Assembly (NCBI GenBank): GCA_029721515.1
Contig: CM056559.1
Coordinates: 17,153,479-17,217,478, forward strand
Length of the DNA: 64,000 nt
Direction of reading: 5' to 3'
From: Synanceia verrucosa
Taxonomy: Eukaryota > Chordata > Actinopteri > Perciformes > Synanceiidae
Shown here: in pieces, positions 47,712 through 59,700 of the stretch
How the letters are laid out: each line of letters opens with the position of its first letter
Position numbering within the stretch: position 1 is the first letter of the stretch
Notes under the pieces: model-generated
The model's database searches: none
What the model was told of the DNA's origin: nothing
The model's input: only the letters and a program-made list of their open reading frames with translations
Made by a program: the position numbers and the translations under genes

Positions 47712-50700
47712 CACTACAGCTTCAATAGGTCCCTTGCGGACCTGTTTCACAGTCCGCTCGGGCCCTAATAATAACAACAACAATCTCCCGACAAACATTT
47801 AATTCTCTACGAAGTGATGCTGCTCCTTCATCCACTGGATCATTAACAAAAGGACATGCCATTTTGACAGACGGCAGAACTAGGCTACACCCACACCTTG
47901 ATTGAATGAATGAGGAAATCAAATAGTGTGTGGCTGAAAGAGGGCAGAGACAGAGAGAAACTCAAGGTACATTGAGAAAAATCTGGTCCTAACCAGGTTA
48001 GGTTCATGGAGTCTGTTACTATGTTAACTGTTGAGAATTCTTCTTCATTCAAGTATGCAACAAAATTCAATTTCAGCTAACCGAGCTACTGTGTCAGCTA
48101 ATGTTGGAACAGCTAAAAGAGGTGTGCAACAAAGCTAACGTTTTCAAGCAAGAGGCACACATTGATCCGAGCAGGAAATGATTCTGTGGATAAAGCAGTC
48201 GAAAGTGAGGATGAAGAGGTAGCAGAGACGTTTGTTCGAGAGTTGCTAACAGCTAAGCAATTGAGACAAAGTGCACCAAAGGAGGATGGAAAAAAATGGA
48301 GCCAACGAGAACGAGCTACAAAAACATTATGTTGAAATGTAGACGTACTTTCAGGAGTCAACTAGAATGCTCAAGGAAGAAATGAGTTTGCTCAGAGAGA
48401 AAGTCAATAAGCCACCCAGCTCACCCACAGACCTGCACTCTCCATTCCCCCGAGCCCCTGAAGTAGTCATAAGATGAGAGTTTCGAATAAACGGGCAGAT
48501 AGGCGAGCTGGGCCAGAAGGATAAGTTATCCTAGAGCAATTTCATGCAACAAATTGACACGGGAAAACGTAAGGCCCATAGTGATGCAGAAATTGTTGAA
48601 GCTGTAGTGAAAGCTGCTACTCCAGGACTTACTTTAAGGGATATGCTGGAAGGTAAGAGTAATTTGACACTGACACACTGAAAGACAATTCTCAAGGCTC
48701 ACTTTAAAGAAAACAGTACAATAGATACAACAGTTTGGTCTGACTGGACATCTCTCAAGAGGCTATAAATTTGTACTAAAATTTTTGCACTAAAATTGCA
48801 CTGCCACAATAATAATTGTGTTTTAATCAACAGTTTCATTTATACAAGTAAATATATATTTTTATTCCATTGTATTTAGTTCTTTGTAAATATGTAAATA
48901 TTTTATTCTATTCTATTTTATTATTATTACCATTATGTCACTACTGCTTTTTTCTAACTACTGCAATGTGTCTGTGATTTTGTCTATGCTGCTGTGGCAG
49001 GTGAATTTCCCCCCAAGGGGGGATGAATAAAAAAACTATTCTATTCTATTCTATTCTAAAGCTAAAGGAACTCAAAAGGCAAATGTGGTACTGTAGACAT
49101 TGCTGGCCAAAGCACAGGATACATCCATCCATCCATCCATTTTCTACCGTTTATCCTCACATAGGGCTGTCTTAGGGTGAAAGGCAGGGTACACCCAAGT
49201 TGCTAGTTCATCGCAGGGCACATAGAGACAGACAACCACTCACTCACATTCCCACCTACGGGCAATTTAAATTAGCCAATTAACCGAATCCCCATACATG
49301 TTTTTGGATGGTGGGAGGAGGCCACAAAGACATGGGGAAAACATGCAAACTCCACACAGAAAGGCCCCGGGCCAGGAATCGAACCCGGTACCTTCTTGCT
49401 GTGAGGCGACAGTGCTAACCACTGCACCACTGTGCCACCCCGGCATAAGATGCATACCCCCTGCTGTTCAAGAACTGAATGAGTCACGTGACACCCAGGC
49501 TATCCTCAGGGAAAGCATTCACCAGTTAGAAGACAGACTGCTGACGGCAGGAGGGGGACAAGATGAGAGTCATGCAGGGTCTGCCTATGTCAGCCACATT
49601 TCCCCCCAACATCAATCCCAGCTGTTACATCTCACGGGGAAGAGGTGCATGGTGAATTGCTCCCTCAATGGCGTCAAGACATTGAGACACTGGATCGCAA
49701 GTTTGCCTCATCAGTGAAGCCTGGAGGAAGAAAGACATCCCAAAGGTGAGAGTCCAGGACACAGAAGAGCTGCTTGGCCCTGGCACTCTGGTGGGAAAAG
49801 CCGTCAACCAGACAGATATCCCTTTCCAAGGATGGGTGGAAGTAGAGTTCCAGCTGAAGCCATCACAAGCCCCACAGCTCACGCTTCAGGTGTCCATGCT
49901 GGTGGCCAATGAGAGAGGTGCAGCCGTGGAGCACATCATTGGCTACAATGTTATCGAACTGCTGTTGAAGAGTGGGGTGGACCACCCACAGAAGATAATA
50001 ACACAGCCTGTTAGCACAGCTTTCTCTTTTGACTGTAAAAAGACTGAAATGTTTGTAAGAATGATAAAAGCCAGTGACCCTGAATGCAGCTATGGTGTGG
50101 TGAGAATGGGAAGGCTGAAGGAGGTGATCCCGGCTGACCAGGTGAGAAGCGTGAAGTGCTCAATGAGGACAGGGCCTCTGCTATCTAGCCATGAATTTTT
50201 TGAAAACTCATTCAATTGCACACATAGGCTAGAGTAGTATTTACTCACTATCAACTCCAACCACTTCTGCAATTTCTCTCCATGCATTCTCTTTTCTGTT
50301 GCTGTCTTTATAAAAGGCACGTTGGACATCATAACATCATCATAAATAATGCTGTGTTTCTCTACCTCAATGATAAATCTTTCCTCGTCTATTATTTGGC
50401 CTTCCGCTATTTGTGCTGTTAAAATGAAGTAGCTGGAGTTCACTCGTGACATTTTATTTTGAAAATCGACCGGAAACTCTTTTATTCTGGTGCCTGACTT
50501 TCTGTCTGCTCGATCTAGTTAGTGGAAATTGTCGCGTTTTGGGTGCAATATGCTCTGGGACCGCTGTAGTTACGTAGTCATTTCACGGGTGGTGTAAATT
50601 GACTCACTGACTTTAATGAAAGCATTTCAAAGCGGCTGTCGCTTGGCTGCAGTTACACTGCCAGCGAAAATCCAGCGAGTCAAGGTTGTTTATCCAGCAG

Positions 50701-53700
50701 AAGTCAAGTCAGTCATTGCCCCATCAGCTTCTCCTTTGTCGTCCCCAGAGGTCAACAGAGAGGAATTTCAACTTGCTAAGAAGGAGATGGATGACAAGGA
50801 CAGGTATGAGCCACCAATAGCATTGACTCACCTCCCTTTGCTCAGCAACAGAAAGTAAAACAGATGTTGAGGGAAGAGTGTCAAGTATTCGCCAGAGATG
50901 ATGAGGATGTTGGGTGCATCCCTTCCCTGCAACTAAAAATCAGACTTACTGACCCAACAACGGTAAGACGTACTTATGTGTCTGTACCAAAACCACTACA
51001 TAGAGATGTCAAGCAGTACGTAGAAGATTTACTAAACAGGGTTTGGATTAAGAAATCAAGATTACACTACTCATCTCCCATTGTCTGTGTGCGACAAAAA
51101 GATGGGACTCTCCATCTATGTTGTGATTATAGAGAGCTCAACAGAAAGCCTGATCGCCATTCTATCCCACACATTCAAGACATGCTTGACAGCTTACATG
51201 GTAACATCTGGTTTTCAGTGTTAGACCAAGGAAAGGCCTACCATCAAGCCTTTATGGAAGAGAGTAGTAGACCCCTCACTGCATTCATAACACCCTGGGG
51301 ACTGTACGAGTGGATACGAATCCCATTTAGCCTTTCTGCCGCCCCTTCCGAATTCTAGCAGAGTATGGAGGAGTGCTTGGTTGGCCTGCGGGATGAAATC
51401 TGTCAGCCTTATTTAGGTGATAATCTGGTACATAGCCAAACCTTTGAAAATCACCTGAACAATGTGAGGAAGGTGCTTCAAGGTTATCAGCAACACGGGG
51501 TAAAATTAACTGTCAAGAAGTGTGAGCTCTTCAAAAATAAGGTCAGATTTTTGAGAAAGATTGTGACAAAACAAGGCTACACCATGGATCCGGCAGAGGT
51601 AGCCCCAGTCTAAGATATGAAGGAACGGAAAGCAGCCACCGTGGGTGAGCAGAGGAAATTACTTGGTTTCGTCTCGCATTTCAGGCCGAGCCTCTTTATG
51701 CCCTGTTGTACTCAGTTTTTTGTCAACTGATCTATCACCTGTCTAGCCCCCTGTACTGAGCTACCCAAATCTTGAAGAGCCGTTCATCCTGCATTGTGAT
51801 GCGCCTCAAGAAGGACTTGGGGCGGTGCTTTATCTAAGACAGGAGAGAAAGTTAAGGGTCAGTGCTTACGGATGTCGCACTCTCACTGCTCCAGAGAAGA
51901 ATTACCATCTACACTCTGGTAAGCTAGAGCTTTTAGCGATGAAATGGGCCATATGTGAGCGGTTTAGGGATTATTTGTATTACGCGCCATCCTTTATAGT
52001 ATATACAGATAATAACTCTCTCACCTATGTGCTAACAACTGCTAAACTGAATGCAACAATGCTGAGATGGGTGGCCGAACTAGCAGACATCAGATTTTCA
52101 ATTAAGTACAGGCCAGGGAAGTCTAATTCTGATGCATATGGGTTATCAATGATGCCCATAGACATGGAGAAGTACATGCTTAGCTGTTCTCAACAGATAT
52201 AGGCTGAAATCTTGTCCTGTTTCTCCAAAGGGTTGTCCATCCACCGGGAGGAGGGAGAGCCACTCCTGTGTCCACTGGCCATCGCAACAGCAATTGCAGG
52301 GCTGAGCAGTTAATCACAAGATGACACAGTCAGACAGATTTCCCCTGAAGACCTGAGGGCTGCACAAGAGGAGGATCCACTGTTGCAGCAGGTGAAGCAG
52401 TGTGTCATCCAACAGCAGTGGCCAAGGATCAAAGATGTACACAGTGAGTTGTCTGTGTTAGTGCTGGTGTAAGCGACGTGGGTGTGGGGATGTAAATGGA
52501 AAAAGTACAACAACATACTGGGTTCTTACTCCAAACTTTTAGTGCATCTCAACACAACACAAATTCAGTCAGTCCTTTTTCTTGCACCCCCCTCGCCCTC
52601 CCCCTTCCTCCAGCACCAGACATCCACACGAACGCAACTAGTGATACCCCAAAGTTTTGCCCACTGATCCTGAATCAGCTGCATGAAGAAATGGGACACA
52701 TAGGTGTTGAACGGACACTCCATCTAGTCCGTGAACGCTTTTTCTGTCCTCACATGCAGAGAGACAGAGCACTACATTAAAAAGATGCAGTGCAGTTGTG
52801 TAAAGTAGAAAAGGCCAAGGAGAGCAGTAAGAGCACCACTCACTAGTATTGTGACAATGTATCCCTTTACCTTTCCCTTTATCGCTTTACACTAGAGATG
52901 GCGCCGATGGATAGGTAACTGATCGGATCAGCCCAATACAAAAAAAAAACAAAAAAACGACCCGATCGGGAAATCCGATCAAAGGTTAAAAACACCGATC
53001 CGATCGCATTATACATACATGTATAATGTATAGTGGCGGTAATGCGCCAAAACAAAAAGCTGCCACTTTAAAGCAAAGAAGAAGTGTCATGTTGTGGTCA
53101 CGAGGCCTGTATTCACGCACACTGATAACATGTCCGTGTGAGACTTTTAGTGCCTCATGGGGGAAACAACCCAAGCACTTTCAACACTACAAATTTAATT
53201 TGGCACTTGAAGTCGTTCACACTAAACAACATGATGATTTCCTCAGACAGACTAGCAAAAAGAAAAGGAAAACACTGAGCCCACAGGCGCTGCTGCAATC
53301 AGTGATAGAGAGCACACAGTCCTACAACTCTCACAGTTAGAAGTGATCACAAGAACAGTAATGGAATTCATCTTCCTGGACGACCAGGCATTCAGTGTGG
53401 TGGAAGGTTTTGGACTTCAGAGACTAGTCGCTAAACTCGACCCGCGGTACGTTGTCATTTCCACAGTGCCACTACTGCTATGAAGGAATATTAAAGTTAC
53501 TGCTGTGCAATAAATAAAGGTAATCTAGTAGTGTATAGTAAATAAATAATTACAAGACTAGGCCTATGCATGAGTGGATGACTTAACGGGGGAAAAAAAT
53601 AGTAAAAAAAAAATATCAATATGAATAATATAGTCCCACATGATCAATTGGTTCTGATCGGTAATCGGATCGGTGAGGCTTTAGGTGATCAGTATCGGTC

Positions 53701-56700
53701 TAGAAAAACCTGATCAAACCATCTCTACTTTGCACAGGCATATGAATATAGAAATAATAGTGCTCGAATAGCTGCTGAGAAGATCTTTGGAGACTTTGTC
53801 CTCGAATTCAGCTTTCCCACTAGGTTACTTCATGACCAGTGGAGGAAATTTGAAAACAAATTGTTTGCTGAACTTCAAAAGTACTGTTGAATCCAAGGTT
53901 CTTGCACAACCCCTTACCACCCCCAAAGGAACGGTCAAGTGGAACGCTTTAACCACACCCTACTGGCCATGTTGCATAACCTGGATGATGAAGCCAAAGG
54001 AGACAACTTTATTTAAAACTAACTTTTGCTACAGAATTGACAAGGTCTATCTGACTTAAAGATGCAGACTGCCAAAACTTTCCTACTGCATCTATTGATG
54101 CAATAATATGAACATATAGTTGATGTTACTAACAAGACACATCAGATAGTTCTTGTAAATTCTGAGGTGAAGATTATTCTAACCTGTGGTCTTTTTAATC
54201 AGCTAGTTAGAGATCCACTGCCTTTTGCTGCCTCCTGCAGCTCCTTCTCCCTCTGTTTTTTTTCCTTCTCTTTAGTAGGTACACAGCTCACTATTGAGCA
54301 GGCGTGCCTGACTGCCTCACTGCTGTCCAGTCAGCCTCCTCTCGCTATTTCCTGGTTAATAAATGTTAACAGCAAGCTTTACGGCAAGTTATGTCAGCGA
54401 CGGATTGGTGGCCGCAAGGTATTTCAATTTACACAGAGAAAATGGTTATTTTGTAAATTTCTAATTCCACAAATATAATAATAAGACATTTTAGCGAGTG
54501 TTCCCGTTGGAAATAGCCTAATTGTTCCAACTGCAAAAACAGGTCCTGCCAAAATGCCAAAAGGGCATCAGAGAGCAAAAGGGCAGGGGCTAGAGCCCCT
54601 ATAGCACCCCTTCTCTGCATGTGCTTGGGTGGTAGTGTGTCTTATGAAGATTATGAGAAGAAGCAGAAACTGAGGATGGAAGATGCATACCAGTTAGCCA
54701 CCAAGACAGCACAGGCCAGTGGGAAAAGAGGAAAAGAACTCTATGACAGGAAGGTTCAGGGAGCAGAGCTGCATACTGGCAACAGTGTTTAGAATCAAAA
54801 CCACACAGAAAGAGGTGGGCCCGGGAAACTCTGATCATTCTAGGAAGAGAAAGTCCATGTATTGGTAAAGGGGAAAGTCCAGTTTATGAACCAGAGGATG
54901 GCCAAGGTCGCACTAGAGTGCTTCATCGATATCTGCTGCTTCCCTTTGACTTCTTACCGGTCGAGACACACAGACCTGAAAAAAAAGAGATGAGAGACAC
55001 ACAGAACACACACCAAACAGAACCTGAGCCTTCATCTGATTGTGAAGAGGATGACTGGAGATGTATCTCTGGCTGGCCCCAAGAAGATCCCCCAGAACAA
55101 CAAAGGAGCAACTTGAGAGCTGAGGCCATGGAGTTTCAAACGCATCAGCCAAAAGAAGCACAAGCACCTGAGGAAGAAGATGGTGTGGCAGGGCAAACCC
55201 TGTGTCCATTGGGTGCTGATGAAGAACAAGAAGTGCCAGAGATTGTGACGGTCGAGCCTGAGGAAGAGGTGTCCCCACCATCCTCCCTGTATCAGACATA
55301 CACCTAGAACATTTACTTATGGCACACTAGGACAGCCTACATTGAGTTAAAGTTAGTGTACAATGCTTAGAATTTGCATTCAAGTAATGTTTATGTTCTT
55401 GCACTCCAGTTTCAGGGTGAGTGCATTTGAGATATTTGTGAGTTCAGAGTTATGTGAAAGTATAATGCATAAAGAATGTTTAGAGAAGAGATGCTTAGAT
55501 GTTTAAATGAAGCATGTTTAGTTGAGAGGCACACAAACAAGTCAGTTCACTTAGAATCTCACTGAGGAATTATTAAAGAAGAAATGTGTCTTGTAAGAGA
55601 ATGATAACAAACAAGCACAAAGACTGTGAAAAGACTCTTACATAAGAAAACAGAAGTGATGAAATTTTGAGTAGTTTGCATACAAGCGAAGTGTGAGATT
55701 CTATGTGATGTGCTACAGGTCAAAGGTCATGCCTATCGTAGAGTCGTAGTGCACAATGACTATGGAGCTAGAACAGTCTCAAAAAGAATAAATGAACACG
55801 GAAATAAATAAATTCACAAACAAGGATTCACAAATGTTTTTTGAAAATTCACAAATGTATTTGGAATATTTACAAATGTATTTGGTAGTGATGGGTAGAT
55901 TAGGCCTCATTGGGTGTACATTCCCAAACTACAGTCATGGAAAAAATTATTAGACCACCCTTGTTTTCTTCAATTTCTTGTTCATTCTAATATCTGGTAC
56001 CACTAAACGTATAATACAATGAACACAACAAAAAATGCAGCTGGTCACATAATACTTTATGTCCTATTTGACATTCTTAAGCTTAATTGATTCCCAGGGT
56101 ATATAAGAGGCCATTTCATGTCACAAGCAGCACTGCACATGCAAAGGCCTAGAGTGGTTTCCTGCTTACATTCAAGCCGTAGCACAACTCAGAAGTTGTC
56201 AGCTCTCACATAATGCCTAAAACAAAAGAATTATGTGAAGCAACAAAGGCAGCCATCTTGGCACTGCTGGAAATTGGCATGAGTGAGAGACAGGTAGCGA
56301 AAAAACTGAAGATCTCCAAGACAGCCGTTCATTACAACAAAAAAAAACAAGCTGAACATGGCACTACCAAATTGCTACCTGGCCGTGGCAGGAAACGTCT
56401 TTCTACCCCACGAGATGACCGTGCACTGTGTCAGGAATCGTCGTCAGACCTCCAGGGACCTTAAAAATGAGTGGGCACTGTCGAGAAATGTGACTTGCTC
56501 GGCAAGGACAGTTCGAAACCGACTTGTTGAAGCTGGTTTGAAGTCACACAGAGCACGCAAGAAGCCCTTCATCAATGAAAGGCAGAGGAAGGCCCGGTTA
56601 CTCTTTGCTCGAGACCACAAGGATTGGACTGTTGATGATTGGGCTAAGGTTCTCTTCAGTGATGAATCCAATTTTGAATTGATGCCCACTCCAGCCAACT

Positions 56701-59700
56701 TACTGGTTAGGAGGAAGCCTGGAGAAGCTTACAACCCAGACTGTCTTGCCCCTACAGTAAAACATGGGGGTGGATCAGTCATGATCTGGGGTTGTTTCAG
56801 TCTGAGTGGAACAGGGCAAATGCAATTGTGTGAAGGCCGAATGAACCAGGTCAAGTACAGGACTACCCTTGAAAACAGTCTTCTTCCATCAGCTGGAAAA
56901 CTCTTTCCTGCCTCGAATGACTGGATTTTCCAACAAGACAATGCCCCTTGCCACACGGCAAGGTCAGTTAAAGCCTGGATGGAGAACCACAACATTCGCA
57001 CCATGCCTTGGCCTGCTCAATCACCAGATCTTAATCCAATTGAAAACCTGTGGAAAATCATCAAACTCAAAATGGAGAACCACAAGCCCAAAAACAAAGA
57101 AAATTTGTTTGAATTTGTCCAACAGGAATGGGCTGCTGTGACAGCAGAACAATGTCAGAAGCTGGTGGAGAGCATGCCAAGACGCATGGCTGCAGTCATC
57201 AAAAACAATGGTTATGCAATCAAGTATTAACTCTTGTGTGTATCATGTGTTTAAAGCAAACAGAAAAGAAAACATGGAATGCTTAAAAGTAGTGTTTTTG
57301 GCGGTACAATGCCATAGCTATTGATGTAAGAATTTAAGTAATTTTGGTTATTATCAAGAAAACCATGGAAAATGAATAATCCTTAGTTCTTAAATTAAAC
57401 TCTCATGAGCTATTTTTGTTGTTATCATTATAATTGTCCAAACAAATGTACCTTTAGTTGAGCCAGGCATTAAAATTAACAAGAAATTGAAGAAAACAAG
57501 GGTGGTCTAATAATTTTTTCCATGACTCTATGTTGACACTTTGTTGTTGTATCATTGGCAACATCTACTGGATTTAAAAAGTCATTGCAGGCAACTCCAA
57601 TAAAGACTGGAAACAGACTGAACAAGGTTCATTCACACATTTTTATGTAGAAACATCAGCTGGTTTAACATCTTTGGGCTTAGGCAATAGCGCCATTAAC
57701 GAAACATTTCTCCTGCTTTTGAGAACACACTTTCGCAGGGCAATGATGATGACGGTACATAGAAATTTCATTGCATGTTTTTATAAGGTAGGGTAATTTA
57801 GTCTGCATTTTCCAGTATTGTAGTGGATCCTGTGATCTGGGTGTGTTCGCCTCGGCGAGGTATCTTTGTACCTCGATAATGGTATCGGTAGTGACATTTG
57901 AATTGGCTCTGCTCTCCTTGACTTCCATGTCATCTGAGGGAAAAAATAAAATGCATGTGCGTTACGAATTCATTGTAATCACATGAAGTGATTTGCAAGA
58001 ACATGAAAATACAAATAAAACACAATTAACAATCATATGAAATACCTGAACTGGGAGCAGATGGTTGAGTTGAAGGTCCAGCTTGGGCATCTTTCATTTG
58101 TGTCGCCACAGTGTTTCTCATTTCTGCTTATAACTACTTTGCTAACATGTATAACACCCATTCATCAGTTTGTTTCACATACCTTTCTGCTTGGCAGAAC
58201 ATATGAGGGCTCAAGGAGCTGGAGCAGCTCTTGGAACCCCTCATCTTCCATAAGGCTAAGCGGCTGACAGTCTTTAATGATAATATTCACTATAGCCTCA
58301 TCAACCGCCTTGATGATCCGTTGATCACGGGAGTGTTAACCGGTTCTTCCTTCTCGTCTCAGGCACGATAATGCTTCAGCATTGTGGAAGTGCTCTGGTT
58401 AATGTAAGACAGCTCCTGGGAGCTAATCCTACATTTCACCTACAATAAAATTAAAAGTTAATCCATATAAACTAATTCTAATATCCTTCAGAAAGAAACT
58501 GGAATAACCCGAAAGAAAAATGATCAATAGTGGAAACAAAAATGGAAAAATCATTTACCTTATTCTCTGTGATGAGATCAAAATGATCCCACATGGGAGA
58601 AAACTTCTTCTTCCTTGGTTGATCCATGGTATCCAATGACAAGCCAAAAAAAAACAACACAAAACAAAGAACACAAACTATCTCCATCCAACAAAACCCA
58701 CAAACGTGTTGATACATTTTCTCCCTTATAAATACAATTTGGCTCTTGACAACCAAATGATACAGGTACTGTATCAGTCACGTGGTTTTCCTTAAAGCGA
58801 TACGCACGCCGACACAGGGTTTCACCTTATTTGCTTGGCACATGCAAGGCTTCAGTGTCATCAGACCCATCACTAGTATTTGGAATACTTACAAATGTAT
58901 CTTGAAAATTCACAAACGTATGCATGTGAAGATATTTGTTAGTGTCATAAAATACATTTACAACTGTATTTTATTCACAAATGTATTTTATTGTATTTAT
59001 TCACATGCATACATTTGTGAATTTTCAAAATACATTTGTAAATATTTCAAATACATTTGTGAATTTCCAAAATACATTTGTGAATTTATTTATTCTTTTT
59101 GAGACTGTTCTAGCACTATAAATGCCACTATTTGACACATGATACTGAATATGAAATATGTTATGTGACGTTATCAGATATGGGACTCTAAATTGTAAGC
59201 AATCAAGCTGTTGAAAACTGAATGAACCGAGTAAACTGAATATGAATAAAAGAGGAACATTTATTCGGCACACTGTTGAGGACTCTTCTCCCTTCAATTA
59301 TGCAACAGTTGGCACCCTTTTTGAAACTCAAAACTTAGTTTCCCTCATTTCAGGCTTAATAGACTCAGAGTTTTCACTGAAGCTGCTTTGTGAAACGGAC
59401 CCCTGGTGTTTCTCTACCTGGAGCTGGAGAGGACAACATTACCATGGCTGCGTACTTACGTTTTCATGTTTGAAGAAGCACAGCATCTTCAGCTCCCGAA
59501 ACACCCTCTTACAAGAAACCAGGTTCTGGAAGACATTGGGCATTTTTTTGAGGGCGACTCTCTTTCCATTTCTGGGGTCCGTCACTGACCTGAAGAAAAG
59601 GACACACACTACGTTATTGACATCCACAGACTGTTCTTGACAGTTTCACACTCTTCATACACAGTTTATTTCTGTTGACGCTCAATTCATAAAAGTTCAG

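Larger units (their letters stand above)
48100..55310 (+). mobile_element. Ty3/gypsy element 2, decayed, in nlk intron 2
   Basis: Ordered remnants: gag-like 48490-48770, protease 49686-50239, reverse transcriptase 50864-51600, RNase H 51770-52150, integrase zinc region 52670-52790 and core 53740-54000. It is broken by a LINE tail, a SINE, a MADF-coding insert and an hAT element. LTRs were not recognised, so the outer limits are approximate. Confidence 0.7.
55932..57528 (+). mobile_element. Tc1/mariner element 4, young, innermost layer
   Basis: Ends CAGTCATGGAAAAAATTATT and the inverse, with terminal repeats of over 50 bp that are almost identical. TA target sites at 55930-55931 and 57529-57530. 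Length 1597 bp. Encodes a nearly intact transposase (next entries). Confidence 0.93.
55886..58875 (-). mobile_element. hAT element (Ac-like termini), middle layer of the nest
   Basis: Ends TAGTGATGGGT and ACCCATCACTA with a perfect 8-bp target duplication GTATTTGG (55878-55885 and 58876-58883). Contains remnants of its transposase on the minus strand and is itself interrupted by a Tc1 element (55932-57528). Confidence 0.9.
55763..59116. mobile_element. Palindromic MITE, outermost layer of a nest
   Basis: Left end GCTAGAACAGTCTCAAAAAG with AATAAAT and the inverse at 59093-59116. Between them are many copies of TTCACAAATGTATTTTGGAA in both orientations. Without the inner hAT it would be about 350 bp. 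The inner element is at 55886-58875. Confidence 0.7.

Noticed and set aside
54918..55307. Possible env or accessory gene at the end of gypsy element 2
   Set aside because: Acidic low-complexity frame without signal peptide, membrane segment or known motif; more likely the C-terminal tail of pol.
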